Shown in pieces: positions 7,746 through 19,443 of a DNA stretch of 64,000 nucleotides. The stretch is taken from contig JAJBSL010000009.1 in assembly GCA_020540725.1 (NCBI GenBank), forward strand, positions 25,671 through 89,670. Reading direction: 5' to 3'. The first letter of the stretch is position 1. Each line of letters begins with the position of its first letter. The translations under genes and the position numbers were made by a program. The stretch comes from Lachnospiraceae bacterium EP-SM-12S-S03. GTDB lineage: Bacteria; Bacillota; Clostridia; Lachnospirales; Lachnospiraceae. Below the pieces are notes generated by a model, which made no database searches, was not told where the DNA came from, and saw only the letters and a program-made list of their open reading frames with translations.

Positions 7746-10190
7746 CTATCTCCTTTTCCATGACAAAAATCCTAACACCAATGCCAAAACCACTGTAGGA
7801 ATCATAAGTTCTGATCCTGTAGCGGGTAATTTTTTCAAAGTTACGTTTACAACCGTAACACCCACATGGCGATCCGCCTTTGTACCTGTCACAGTAAACA
7901 TTCCTTCTGAAGACGTATCATATGCCTCTCCATTTACATAAAATACAAACCTGTCCTGTACCGGAATACTTTCCGTCCAAATCTCATACACCACCGGATT
8001 CCCGAAAATATCCGTCGGAAGACGATATCCTTTTGGTGCTTTTGTCTCTTTTAAATAGTATTTCTTTCCAACTTCCAATCCTTCCATCAAAAGCATTCCC
8101 TTTGTGTCTGTAACGGCTGTCATAATCGTTTTTTTACACTCCTTGTCTTCATAAAGCGTAAACTCTGCATCTGCCAGCTTTTTCTCTTTTTCATTTTTCT
8201 TATGCAACTGAAGAACAAACGGAGTCAGTTTATCTTCAACCTCCACCCGTATTTGGCCTTCTTCTGTAATGGTAAAACGAATCTCTCCAAGCTGTGGATC
8301 AGCCTGGGAAGTCAGCTTGATCCGATTGTCTGCATCCACTTCAAATGTAATCTCATTGCCATTCAGCAAATATCCATCCATTACAGAAATTTCCCGAATC
8401 CTATGTTGACCATGTTGTAATCCCTTTATGATCAGCTTTCCGTTTTTATCTGTCGTAACTACTTCGGTTTCCCCATCCGGTCTGATATGTTCAAATTCTG
8501 CCCCGGGAATCAGAACCTCTGTATCTTCCTGCCATTTTACCAACTCCAGTTGTAGAATCCTTTCTTTCACCGTAGGATGATTATATGTATTCACAGTCTG
8601 TCCGGTTCCTTCCGGAGTAATCTGTATGATAAACAACTCCGGGTTTAACAAGTAACCTTCCGGGGACTTCGTTTCCTGAATTGTAACAGTTCCCAATGGA
8701 AGAACCGGGTCCCCTTCCGAATTTTTGTATAGAGCATCCCCTCCTATCAAATGCGATTCTTTATATTCTGCAATTCCCCAATCATCCGTAGCAAAAATCC
8801 ATCTTCGAGAAGGTTTCTTTCCCAACGCATCCGGGTCTTTGTCCTTTTCCCATAGCCCCGGATAGAATTTGATCGTAAATTCCGCATTTTTCAAACTTGC
8901 CGGTGATTGCGGAACACTTGCATTTGTTTCTGCATCAACTTTATTCAAAAGAATCTGAACCGGAGCATATTGTGGCCGATCCGCAAACTCAACAATCGTT
9001 GTTTTCCCGGAAGATACTTTCACCGCCTTAACTTCCGGGCTCAATGCAAATCCGTGTGGCGCTTTCAACTCTTTTACATAATAAGTTCCGGCATTTACTG
9101 TAAGGGTATTACTCGCTCCTTTTTCATTCGTTATCAACTTTCCTATCTCTCCCGAAACGGTATTCGTTGCACTATTGTAACTTGAATAGACTCCAAACTC
9201 TGCTCCCTGAAATGAATAACATTCGTTCCCGCCCGACAAATCGGGATCCGCAGATTTTTTCTCTAATTTCATACTCCCTTTTGGATTATACTTGTAAAAA
9301 ACCAGATCTTGATTATCTGCTCTTGGAGCTTGCAGCATATGCACTTCAAATCCATCCGGTGCATCCGGATAGTTTTTATCCAAATACTCCAGAAACAACC
9401 TGCCATATCCAAATGTATTGTCTGCATTCTGATTGGCTACAGAAGCTGCAAGTGCGGTTCTCCTAAAATGTGAAGCATCATTCACAAGACCTTTATCTTG
9501 TCCTTTCCCTCCGGATGTGTCTGGTTTCGATCCGATATCTGCCGGTCCGCCCCACCCATAATACAACGCTTTCCGAATACGTCTTGATATTTCAGATGTT
9601 TTATCCGTATTCTTGGTATAGACTGCAGATTCTGTCAAAATATCATTGACTTCCGGTGAATCAAATTGATGCTGCGCACAAAAAGCATGCTTCCTCCCTT
9701 CTTTCGTCTCTACTACAAAATATCCGACACGGAGTAGTCCATTGTTATATTTTGTAGATTTTTCAACAAGTTTATATGTTGCAGCTTTCCCTAAAAACTT
9801 TTTCTTTTCTTCCGGCCGAATGATTACTTTAATCTCAGGTATCTTTGTCTCTTCCGCTATATATTGTTTTTCGTCAAACACCGCTCGAAAAATATACTGA
9901 TCATAGTCAGTTGTTTTCAAATCATGTCCTGCTTTCCATGAAATAGGAATGATTTCTTTATACTGATCTTCCAGCATCACCTCTATCTCTGTCGGAAAAA
10001 TGGAATCCAACTGCCCGACATCCGGCTTTTTCGTATACACATACTCCGCCTTTTCCAATTTAGCAAAAGATGTAATTACTTTTCTTTCCTCCTTCTTCTC
10101 TGATTCTGCACTGACATTCCATTTTGATGTCACCGTGAAAATCAGAATCAATGCGGCGAAAAACAAAAAATAACTTTTCCTTCTTATCAT
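7746..10190 (-). CDS. Large LPATG-anchored pilus tip adhesin with several Cna-B domains
   Basis: 814-residue surface protein. Signal peptide at 1-28. An Ig-like strand-rich part spans about 35-130. A thioester-domain-like part at about 130-290 has a cysteine in AFCAQ and the ALYYGWGG stretch seen in such adhesins, but the usual TQxA partner motif is not visible. At least four Cna-B/SpaA repeats follow, with E-box-like motifs VKELKAPHGFA, QETKSPEGYLL, REISVMDGYLL and LKETKAPKGYR. The C-terminus is LPATG, a membrane segment and KRR. First of the pilin genes, as expected of the tip subunit. AAGGAG precedes the ATG by 9 bases. Receptor unknown. Confidence 0.85.
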   Translation of the reverse strand: MIRRKSYFLFFAALILIFTVTSKWNVSAESEKKEERKVITSFAKLEKAEYVYTKKPDVGQLDSIFPTEIEVMLEDQYKEIIPISWKAGHDLKTTDYDQYIFRAVFDEKQYIAEETKIPEIKVIIRPEEKKKFLGKAATYKLVEKSTKYNNGLLRVGYFVVETKEGRKHAFCAQHQFDSPEVNDILTESAVYTKNTDKTSEISRRIRKALYYGWGGPADIGSKPDTSGGKGQDKGLVNDASHFRRTALAASVANQNADNTFGYGRLFLEYLDKNYPDAPDGFEVHMLQAPRADNQDLVFYKYNPKGSMKLEKKSADPDLSGGNECYSFQGAEFGVYSSYNSATNTVSGEIGKLITNEKGASNTLTVNAGTYYVKELKAPHGFALSPEVKAVKVSSGKTTIVEFADRPQYAPVQILLNKVDAETNASVPQSPASLKNAEFTIKFYPGLWEKDKDPDALGKKPSRRWIFATDDWGIAEYKESHLIGGDALYKNSEGDPVLPLGTVTIQETKSPEGYLLNPELFIIQITPEGTGQTVNTYNHPTVKERILQLELVKWQEDTEVLIPGAEFEHIRPDGETEVVTTDKNGKLIIKGLQHGQHRIREISVMDGYLLNGNEITFEVDADNRIKLTSQADPQLGEIRFTITEEGQIRVEVEDKLTPFVLQLHKKNEKEKKLADAEFTLYEDKECKKTIMTAVTDTKGMLLMEGLEVGKKYYLKETKAPKGYRLPTDIFGNPVVYEIWTESIPVQDRFVFYVNGEAYDTSSEGMFTVTGTKADRHVGVTVVNVTLKKLPATGSELMIPTVVLALVLGFLSWKRR

Positions 10191-10219
10191 AGGCGCCTTC
10201 TCCTTTCCCGTTTACTAAT

Positions 10220-11101
10220 TTACATGCTCAATTGCTTATTTCTGCCATTGTAATAGTAAACTTTATCAGACAAGACTTCTTCATCTTCCACCTGAGTCTG
10301 ATTTATCTCAGATACAGTCTCTTCAATTTCACTCTTGCACGGTGCCATACTCTCCGGTAAAATAATCACTTCATGAACGCTGCTTGGAATAACATAGTAA
10401 TTCTCGTGGATCGCAGCATATACCATTTCCATCACCCCTTCATAGAAAATACATGCTGCTCCAAAACTTCTCTCTTCATTACTCATGACATACATGAAGT
10501 CTTCTCTATCATCTTCATCAAACTGAATTTCAAGCATACTCGCTAATACATCTCTCATACGACTAAACTTTGCCGGTAAAAGTCTTTTTACATTCCTTTT
10601 TGCTTCTTCAAATACCTCCTTTTCTGTTACATTCCACAATTTTAAATGCTCTTTTTTAATCAACATCGTTGCCATATGTCCATTGTTTAATTTCATCAAT
10701 ACGTAACATACCATTGCCAGATCCAGCACTTCTTTGTGCGGAACTTCCTTCAGCATTTCTTCATTGCGTTCTTTGTTTATCACTTTATAAACAATTAGAT
10801 GCCTGAGTCTTTCAAAAGATTGAATGCATGCTCCTTCCCAGGATTCGTGAAAACGTACTTCTTCATAACGGTGAAGAATTTGTTTCGCAATCTGTTCTAA
10901 CGATTCTCCTTGCAAAAAGTCTTTATAATAATCTTCAAGGTAAATCGTCGGGGAAATATTGATTCCTTTCTCAGCCATCATAATACCCCTACGTTCACAA
11001 CTGTTATTTTTAACCGCAATGTGTACATGTACACTGATGTTATCTGCAACACAACTTCTTACTTTCATCTCTACTTCATGAACAAATTGATGATAAGTCA
11101 T
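10220..11101 (-). CDS. DUF5688 family protein, first gene of the pilus transcript
   Basis: 293-residue soluble protein without signal peptide or membrane segment. It shows the family pattern: an N-terminal stretch with VKNNSCERRGI, then INISPTIYLEDYYKDF, a helical middle, and a late YVMSNEERSFGAACIFYEG block. The family is widespread in Lachnospiraceae and has no established function. Only 29 bases separate it from the adhesin gene and no terminator is visible there, so it is probably cotranscribed with the pilus genes. A role in pilus control would be speculation. Ribosome binding site GGAAGGAG upstream. Confidence 0.8.
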   Translation of the reverse strand: MTYHQFVHEVEMKVRSCVADNISVHVHIAVKNNSCERRGIMMAEKGINISPTIYLEDYYKDFLQGESLEQIAKQILHRYEEVRFHESWEGACIQSFERLRHLIVYKVINKERNEEMLKEVPHKEVLDLAMVCYVLMKLNNGHMATMLIKKEHLKLWNVTEKEVFEEAKRNVKRLLPAKFSRMRDVLASMLEIQFDEDDREDFMYVMSNEERSFGAACIFYEGVMEMVYAAIHENYYVIPSSVHEVIILPESMAPCKSEIEETVSEINQTQVEDEEVLSDKVYYYNGRNKQLSM

Positions 11102-11167
11102 ATAAACTCCTTCCTTTTACGGAGTCCATCTAAAACTGTTTTGAATGTGACGCGAAATGCATCCTTG

Positions 11168-11187
11168 AATTTAATATGAATTAAATT
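11168..11187. promoter_or_regulatory. Inverted repeat in the leader of the DUF5688-pilus transcript
   Basis: AATTTAAT-ATGA-ATTAAATT is a perfect 8-bp inverted repeat that lies about 25 bases downstream of the -10 box of the minus-strand promoter. It could be an operator. The sequence is very A+T rich, so chance cannot be excluded. Confidence 0.35.
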
Positions 11188-11211
11188 GAATATAGAATAT
11201 TATGTAGGCTT

Positions 11212-11240
11212 ATTATATGCGAAGAACAGTTTTTTTGCAA
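11212..11240 (-). promoter_or_regulatory. Sigma-A type promoter for the DUF5688-pilus operon
   Basis: On the minus strand TTGCAA (-35) is followed after 17 bases by a perfect TATAAT (-10). It gives a leader of about 100 bases before the ATG at 11101. No other good promoter is visible down to the pilin genes. Confidence 0.7.
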
Positions 11241-11280
11241 GAGTTTTATTTTTTTACTCGCATATTTTTTCTTTCTTAGT

Positions 11281-11286
11281 TATAAT
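11281..11286 (+). promoter_or_regulatory. -10 box for the zinc-ribbon protein gene
   Basis: TATAAT stands 37 bases before the ATG at 11324. The matching -35 region is poor (TCGCAT at 17 bases), so the promoter is only partly supported. Confidence 0.45.
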
Positions 11287-11323
11287 ACATAGTGAGCAAT
11301 GACAAAAGAGGAGGAAATATTTT

Positions 11324-12109
11324 ATGAGATGTTCCCGATGCGGTAAAGAAATGACAATCAAAAATATTCAAACGGGCACGGACAAAAGCGGTAATCCCAT
11401 ATACCACAAATATGCCCTCTGCTACAACTGCAGAATCAAACGGGATCTTGAGAAAAGCAAACGTATATCCGTCTCCGGCAAAAAAAGAAAAAACAGAAAG
11501 AGAAAAATTTCTCTTCTGCTGACCATCCTGCTTCTTCTTATTGCCGCCCTTGCTTCCGGTTTCTTTTTCTATCAGAAATCCCAGTCAGATAAAGCAAAGA
11601 ACAAGCAAACGGTGGTAAACGATAAACGAAAGAATTTTATTACCGCAAGTAATTACAATGATCTGAAACTCGGAATGACTTTGGATGAAGTACTTGATAT
11701 GATCGGTGCGGAAGGAAGCCTTTTGACACGCGCTACCGTAGACTCTGCTATTACAGAACGTTATCAGTGGATTACCAAAGAAGAAAACGGAACCGTTCTT
11801 CTAACCTTCCAGGATAATAAGCTTATCAGCATTTCTCAAACCGGTATGAAAGATGACGATCTCTCTGAAATCCCGGAGACGACTCTGGAGAAGGTAAAAC
11901 CGGGTATGTCATTAAAAGATGTTAATTCTGCATTCGGAAGTCCAGGTATTCGAATTTCCGAAACGATCTTAGACGGTGTCACAACTTCTGTTTACGGTTG
12001 GGGAAAAAATGGAAACGATTATCTATATTCCGCTGTGTTTATCGACGGAAATATGCAGTATCTAAATTCACAACACACAAGCAGTACAGATACTTCTCAG
12101 CAAAAATAG
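11324..12109 (+). CDS. Membrane protein with N-terminal zinc ribbon and two BamE/SmpA-like repeats
   Basis: 261 residues. The N-terminus has CSRCGKE and, about 30 residues later, CYNCRIK, a four-cysteine zinc ribbon. A very basic stretch and one membrane helix (about 65-84) follow, then an extracytoplasmic part with two related blocks, LKLGMTLDEVLDMIG and VKPGMSLKDVNSAFG, which match the SmpA/OmlA-like fold (KxGMxxxxVxxxxG). Similar folds occur in lipoproteins and inhibitor domains, and the job here is unknown. It is the only plus-strand gene in this stretch, set alone between a promoter and a terminator. Ribosome binding site AGAGGAGG. Confidence 0.75.
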   Translation: MRCSRCGKEMTIKNIQTGTDKSGNPIYHKYALCYNCRIKRDLEKSKRISVSGKKRKNRKRKISLLLTILLLLIAALASGFFFYQKSQSDKAKNKQTVVNDKRKNFITASNYNDLKLGMTLDEVLDMIGAEGSLLTRATVDSAITERYQWITKEENGTVLLTFQDNKLISISQTGMKDDDLSEIPETTLEKVKPGMSLKDVNSAFGSPGIRISETILDGVTTSVYGWGKNGNDYLYSAVFIDGNMQYLNSQHTSSTDTSQQK

Positions 12110-12112
12110 TTG

Positions 12113-12144
12113 AAAAAAAGATTGCGCGAAGCGCAATCTTTTTT
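12113..12144. terminator. Bidirectional terminator, AGATTGCGC stem
   Basis: AGATTGCGC/GCGCAATCT stem with an A-run before and a T-run after, between the convergent zinc-ribbon gene (+) and efp (-). Same stem family as at 1037, 33240 and 59409. Confidence 0.85.
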
Positions 12145-12156
12145 GTATCCTATTCC

Positions 12157-12720
12157 TTACACTCTTGAGATATATTCTCCTGTACGTGTATCAATTTTCA
12201 ATCTATCTCCGATTTCAACGAATAACGGAACTGCAACCTGTGCTCCAGTCTCAACGATAGCCGGTTTTGTAGCACCCTGAGCTGTGTTTCCTTTGAATCC
12301 TGGCTCTGTTTCTGTAACATCAAGTTCTACAGTAAGAGGTGGTTCAATTGCAAAAGGTTTCTCCTTATAAGAGCTTACAGTTACTTCTTCATTCTCTTTT
12401 ACAAATTTCAAAGAATCTCCTACATCTTCTGCACTTACTGCAATCTGATCATATGTTTCATTATCCATGAAATAATAAAGATCTCCATCATTATAAAGAT
12501 ACTGCATTTTCTTTCTCTCAATGAATGCTTCCTGGAAAGACTCTGTCGGACGGTATGTTGTCTCAACAACACCTCCATTGATAATGTCTTTTAATTTTAC
12601 ACGAACGAAAGCTGCACCTTTACCTGGTTTTACATGCATAAAATCAATAACCTGACATACTTTCCCTTCAATTTCAAGAGTCATACCATTTCTAAATTCA
12701 CCTGCTGACTTTGTTGCCAT
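12157..12720 (-). CDS. efp: Elongation factor P
   Basis: 187-residue translation factor that helps ribosomes through polyproline stretches by binding between the P and E sites. Full-length three-barrel protein: N-terminal KOW-like domain with the modification-site loop PGKGAA (Lys34), middle OB domain and a C-terminal OB domain ending in [23 protein letters not shown] ribosome binding site upstream. No EpmA/EpmB-type modification genes are near, as usual in Firmicutes. It is downstream of yqeG and a sugar kinase on the same strand. Confidence 0.97.
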   Translation of the reverse strand: MATKSAGEFRNGMTLEIEGKVCQVIDFMHVKPGKGAAFVRVKLKDIINGGVVETTYRPTESFQEAFIERKKMQYLYNDGDLYYFMDNETYDQIAVSAEDVGDSLKFVKENEEVTVSSYKEKPFAIEPPLTVELDVTETEPGFKGNTAQGATKPAIVETGAQVAVPLFVEIGDRLKIDTRTGEYISRV

Positions 12721-12817
12721 TCTATTTTCCTCCTTATATTACGTCTCATAAAGACATATTACCTATATTTTACTGCATATAATTCTATAATAGATTCCAT
12801 ACTTTTTCAACCTTTTT

Positions 12818-13318
12818 TTACTTTTTACGCTCTTTCATGTAAAAATACAGTACGATTTTTTCTAAATACCGCTTCAAAACAATCTGTATCTCCTCTTTCG
12901 GATGTATCGGCTTTACTAAAATATTTCGCATTCCAGTGCGTTTTGCGCCATAAACATCTGTAAAAAGCTGGTCTCCAATAAAAATCGTATGCGCAAGGTC
13001 TGTTCCCATGATTTCCATGGCTTTTCGGTAATTTTTTGTGGAAGGTTTATGCGCATTACAGACAAATTTACTCTCCACCTTCTCTGCAAAAGGCCTGACT
13101 CTCGGTTCCTGATTATTCGAAATCAGACATGTAGAAAATCCCATCTTTCGAAGTCTTTCAAACAATTTTACGGCTCTTTCATCTGCCGGCGCCCCATGTG
13201 GCACCAACGTGTTATCAATATCAAACACAAGCCCTTTGTATCCTTCTTCATATAATTTTTCAAATGGAATGACATATGTGGATACCACATATTCATCCGG
13301 AAAAAACGTATCAAACAT
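12818..13318 (-). CDS. YqeG family HAD IIIA-type phosphatase
   Basis: 166-residue soluble HAD phosphatase. Catalytic motif I is DIDNTLV (about residue 32-38), motif II is LISNNQE, and motif III/IV is KPSTKN with FIGDQLFTDV. In Bacillus the yqeG gene sits with the GTPase yqeH; here it lies between efp and a PfkB kinase, so the context is different. Related yeast Gep4 dephosphorylates phosphatidylglycerophosphate, a possible role that the sequence alone does not prove. Ribosome binding site AAAAGGA upstream. Confidence 0.88.
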   Translation of the reverse strand: MFDTFFPDEYVVSTYVIPFEKLYEEGYKGLVFDIDNTLVPHGAPADERAVKLFERLRKMGFSTCLISNNQEPRVRPFAEKVESKFVCNAHKPSTKNYRKAMEIMGTDLAHTIFIGDQLFTDVYGAKRTGMRNILVKPIHPKEEIQIVLKRYLEKIVLYFYMKERKK

Positions 13319-13335
13319 CTGAAATTCCTTTTCTG

Positions 13336-14295
13336 TTATTTATTCATGAGCGCTTCCACTTCTTCCTTTTCCGGCATTGAGCGGATTGCTCCTTTTTTCA
13401 TTGTAATAAGTGCAGCTGCTGCATTGGCAAACATCAGCATCTGCGCCAACTGTTCTTCTTTCAAATCTTCAATTCCATAGTGAAGTACATAATGAATCAC
13501 ACTTCCGCAAAACGTATCCCCTGCTCCTGTTGTCTCAATTGCCTTCACCTTACAGCCTGCTCTTTCAACCCGCATTCCTTTATAATATGCACGACTTCCA
13601 TCTTTCCCCATAGTCAAAAGGATTAGCGGAATATGATACTTGTCTTGAAGATATCGGACTCCCTCATCATAATCCTCTTTCCCTGACACAAACTGAATCT
13701 CATTATCTGAAATTTTCAAAACATCACAGATTCCAAACCCGTATTCCATCTGCTCTTTCGCAAGCTCCAACGACTCCCAAAGAGGTGGCCGTAAATTCGG
13801 ATCAAACGTGATAATCAATCCATTTTCTTTTGCAATCTTCAATGCTTTTTTTGTAGCATTTCTCACCCCTTCGTGTGTCATGGATAATGTCCCGAAATGA
13901 AATACTTTTGCTGATTGTATATACTCTTCATCGATTTCCTCTTCTGTGAGCATCATATCCGCTCCTGGATTACGGTAAAAAGAGAATTCCCTGTCTCCAT
14001 CCTCAAAAGTATGTACGAATGCAAGCGTTGTATGAACTTCATCATCCATATACAAATGAGAAGTGTCGATTCCTACTTCATCCAGAGTATGTCTCAGTAA
14101 GGTCCCAAACTGATCCTTTCCTACTTTACCCAAAAAGGAAGTCCTGTCACCTAATTTATTCAACATTGCAAGCACATTACAAGGCGCTCCCCCAGGGCAC
14201 GCTTCAAAAAGATGATTGCCCTGTGCACTCTGTCCATTCATCGTAAAATCAATCAATAATTCCCCTAAGGCAATCACATCATATTTCTTGTCCAT
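13336..14295 (-). CDS. PfkB family carbohydrate kinase, probably fructokinase
   Basis: About 319 residues. Ribokinase-like fold with the N-terminal signature PGGAPCNVLAMLNKLG (substrate lid and first PfkB pattern) and the C-terminal ATTGAGDTFCG-type motif (here ETTGAGDTFCGS) with the catalytic aspartate. Most similar in pattern to fructokinases (GELLIDFT start). Two start codons are available; GGAGG lies 8 bases before the ATG at 14295 and is too close to the one at 14301, so 14295 is used. It is 17 bases from yqeG. The exact sugar cannot be told. Confidence 0.85.
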   Translation of the reverse strand: MDKKYDVIALGELLIDFTMNGQSAQGNHLFEACPGGAPCNVLAMLNKLGDRTSFLGKVGKDQFGTLLRHTLDEVGIDTSHLYMDDEVHTTLAFVHTFEDGDREFSFYRNPGADMMLTEEEIDEEYIQSAKVFHFGTLSMTHEGVRNATKKALKIAKENGLIITFDPNLRPPLWESLELAKEQMEYGFGICDVLKISDNEIQFVSGKEDYDEGVRYLQDKYHIPLILLTMGKDGSRAYYKGMRVERAGCKVKAIETTGAGDTFCGSVIHYVLHYGIEDLKEEQLAQMLMFANAAAALITMKKGAIRSMPEKEEVEALMNK

Positions 14296-14377
14296 ATCCA
14301 TCTCCTCCGATTTCCAGCATATCTGACCATATTATATATTACTTCCGTTTTTTTCACAATATTTTTCCGTCAAAAGA

Positions 14378-15067
14378 TTATTCCATTGCTTTTTTCACAT
14401 CTTTTTTAAAATCTTTCCACGCATCCTCATTTTCCACAAAATATTTAGGACAGATTTTTCCTGTCACATCGTAATGTCTAATAACATCTTTTTCATCCAG
14501 CCCAAATTTTTTACAGAGCCATGCTGTAAGTTCTACAAGAGAACGATACGTTTCTTTTGTATATTTGCCATCTTCCTTCAGATGACAAGTCTCAATGGAT
14601 ACGGTATCATTATTTCGATTATTCGATGCATAAGCAACCTCCCACGTAGGCACACACTGCACAATCTCTCCATCAATCCCTATCACAAAATGGCTGCTTG
14701 CCTTTGTAAGATGATTATCCTTCAATCCTTCAAAATAATCCCGGTTCTGCATTGCAGTAGACCCAGGATTCGCTGTGTAATGTATCACAATTCCATTGAT
14801 TCTTCCTGTTTTTGTTCCCGGCCTCGAATAATCATTCATTGTCAAGAGCTTCACATCAATATCCGGTCTCGAAGAATCAATATCCTCACCTGTTTTTTCC
14901 ATATATTTGTTTCCGCCTAAAAAACCACACCCCATAAATTTTGCTATCCCCAAGCATAGAAATATAGCAAGCATTACAATAGTTCCCAGACGGATATATA
15001 GCTGTATCCTTCTTGTGCTCCCAGTTCTTCTTCTCTTTACTCTTCTACCTTTTCTTGTTATCGCCAT
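14378..15067 (-). CDS. Membrane-anchored N-acetylmuramoyl-L-alanine amidase (Amidase_2)
   Basis: 229 residues. Strongly basic N-terminus, one membrane helix at about 25-46, then a zinc-dependent amidase domain. Visible metal and catalytic features are the histidine in IVIHYTANPG, SSHFVIGIDGEIVQCVP, the NNDTVSIETCH strand, and the late HYDVTGKICPKYF with the conserved His, Lys and Cys. It would cut the bond between muramic acid and the stem peptide outside the cell. No cell-wall binding repeat. It stands alone between pfkB and guaB; whether it acts in sporulation or division is not shown. Confidence 0.88.
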   Translation of the reverse strand: MAITRKGRRVKRRRTGSTRRIQLYIRLGTIVMLAIFLCLGIAKFMGCGFLGGNKYMEKTGEDIDSSRPDIDVKLLTMNDYSRPGTKTGRINGIVIHYTANPGSTAMQNRDYFEGLKDNHLTKASSHFVIGIDGEIVQCVPTWEVAYASNNRNNDTVSIETCHLKEDGKYTKETYRSLVELTAWLCKKFGLDEKDVIRHYDVTGKICPKYFVENEDAWKDFKKDVKKAME

Positions 15068-15185
15068 TTATTCCCAACCTGATCTTTCGTATAATATTCG
15101 TCATTTTAACATATTTTTTCAAAAGATTCTTTAGAACTTTCTCAAAAGATTTTTAGGACTTTCTTAAGATTCCTGCGATTTATTC

Positions 15186-15212
15186 GAAAAACAAGACAGG
15201 CAAAAGCCTGTC
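15186..15212 (-). terminator. Terminator of guaB
   Basis: GACAGGC-TTTT-GCCTGTC stem on the minus strand followed by TTGTTTTT, about 20 bases after the guaB stop. Confidence 0.8.
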
Positions 15213-15232
15213 CTGTCAGAGTCTGTCTGTTT

Positions 15233-16759
<1,527 letters not shown>

Positions 16760-16828
16760 CTAATAATATTATTTTCTTTATAAGTTATTGTTATATTACA
16801 TTACAAAAAACTTCGCCTTCTGTCAAGA

Positions 16829-17317
16829 CTAAATCACTACTTTTCTTGGTGCAAGCATTTTGTATCCATTCAAAATAACATCATTTGGTTCAAAAATCAC
16901 TCGGATTTTCTGTCCATTCTGTAACACAATCAAATCATATGTCTTATTCTCTGGAACAAAGCTGCTGAAATTCAAAGTCTTATCTGTCTGAATACGCTTT
17001 ACTTCGTCAGAATTGCTCGGTGCAAGCATCTCAAGATCTGCAATTACAGCCGAAAAAACTCTCTTTCTTTTCGCCCGTCCCATAATCTTATCAATATCCA
17101 GATCACCATTTACATACAGATATTCAAATTCCAGATCTTGTCCTCTGAAAATAAAAATATCCGCCGCAACCATGATAACCGGCAGGATCATTCCAAAAGG
17201 GACCATAACTATTGCCAAAAAAGAAACAATCGTAAGCCCGATCATTACCCCCTTGATCACTACGGATGTCCCTGTGGTCCTTTTTTTCACCAATTGTTCT
17301 GTGTAAAAATCGTTCAT
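16829..17317 (-). CDS. DUF6106-like membrane protein
   Basis: 162 residues. Two adjacent hydrophobic segments (about 22-60) follow a short N-terminal region MNDFYTEQLVKK; the rest is a soluble strand-rich domain with FEYLYVNGDLDIDKIMGRAKRK and a C-terminal APRKVVI. I believe it belongs to DUF6106, a Clostridia family without known function. Start at 17317 chosen because GGAGGC lies 6 bases upstream; the frame is open to 17368 but without a site. It lies between groL and guaB with the groL terminator upstream, so it probably has its own promoter. Confidence 0.7.
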   Translation of the reverse strand: MNDFYTEQLVKKRTTGTSVVIKGVMIGLTIVSFLAIVMVPFGMILPVIMVAADIFIFRGQDLEFEYLYVNGDLDIDKIMGRAKRKRVFSAVIADLEMLAPSNSDEVKRIQTDKTLNFSSFVPENKTYDLIVLQNGQKIRVIFEPNDVILNGYKMLAPRKVVI

Positions 17318-17365
17318 AACACGCCTCCATATTTCTGATGTTCTTATTATTGTATCACATAAGAA

Positions 17366-17400
17366 CAAAAAAAGTCTACCTAATAAAGGTAGACTTTTTA
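17366..17400 (-). terminator. Terminator of the groES-groL operon
   Basis: AAAAAGTCTACC/GGTAGACTTTTT stem-loop with flanking T-run on the minus strand, 7 bases after groL. It can also act on the plus strand. Confidence 0.85.
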
Positions 17401-17406
17401 TTTTTA

Positions 17407-19056
<1,650 letters not shown>

Positions 19057-19341
19057 TTATTTGATTACTGCCAAAATATCATTCTGTCTTACAACAATAT
19101 ATTCTTCTTCCTCAAGTTCTACTTCTGTTCCTGAATATTTGGAATAGATGACTTTATCTCCTACGGAAACCTGCATTACAACTTCTTTTCCATCCACGTT
19201 TCCTCCCGGTCCTACTGCCACAACTTCTGCCTGCTGTGGTTTTTCCTTTGTCTGCCCAGGTAAAACAATGCCCGACTTTGTAGTTTCTTCTGCTACTAAC
19301 TGTTTTAATACAACTCTGTCTCCTAAAGGTACTAATTTCAT
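19057..19341 (-). CDS. groES: Co-chaperonin GroES (Hsp10)
   Basis: 94-residue lid subunit of the GroEL chamber. Full-length with LVPLGDRVVLK at the N-terminus, the mobile loop TTKSGIVLPGQ and the C-terminal EYIVVRQNDILAVI. An extended frame to 19368 is ignored because AAGGAGG stands just before the ATG at 19341. First gene of the heat-shock operon. Confidence 0.98.
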   Translation of the reverse strand: MKLVPLGDRVVLKQLVAEETTKSGIVLPGQTKEKPQQAEVVAVGPGGNVDGKEVVMQVSVGDKVIYSKYSGTEVELEEEEYIVVRQNDILAVIK

Positions 19342-19372
19342 TTTAATTCCTCCTTGAATGCTTTCCATGTTA

Positions 19373-19399
19373 TTAGCACTCTATTTTGTCGAGTGCTAA
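19373..19399. promoter_or_regulatory. CIRCE operator (HrcA binding site)
   Basis: TTAGCACTC-N9-GAGTGCTAA, a perfect match to the consensus, 31 bases upstream of the groES start and just downstream of the promoter. Binding of HrcA represses groES-groL until heat or unfolded protein titrates GroEL. The hrcA gene is not in this window. Confidence 0.97.
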
Positions 19400-19414
19400 G
19401 AAGCCTCTGGTAAT

Positions 19415-19443
19415 AAAATAGCACTATGCCTCTTCTTTGTCAA
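19415..19443 (-). promoter_or_regulatory. Sigma-A promoter of groES-groL
   Basis: TTGACA and TATTTT with a 17-base spacer on the minus strand. The -35 box lies inside the last codons of the upstream 107-residue gene, and the CIRCE starts 15 bases after the -10 box. Confidence 0.8.
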
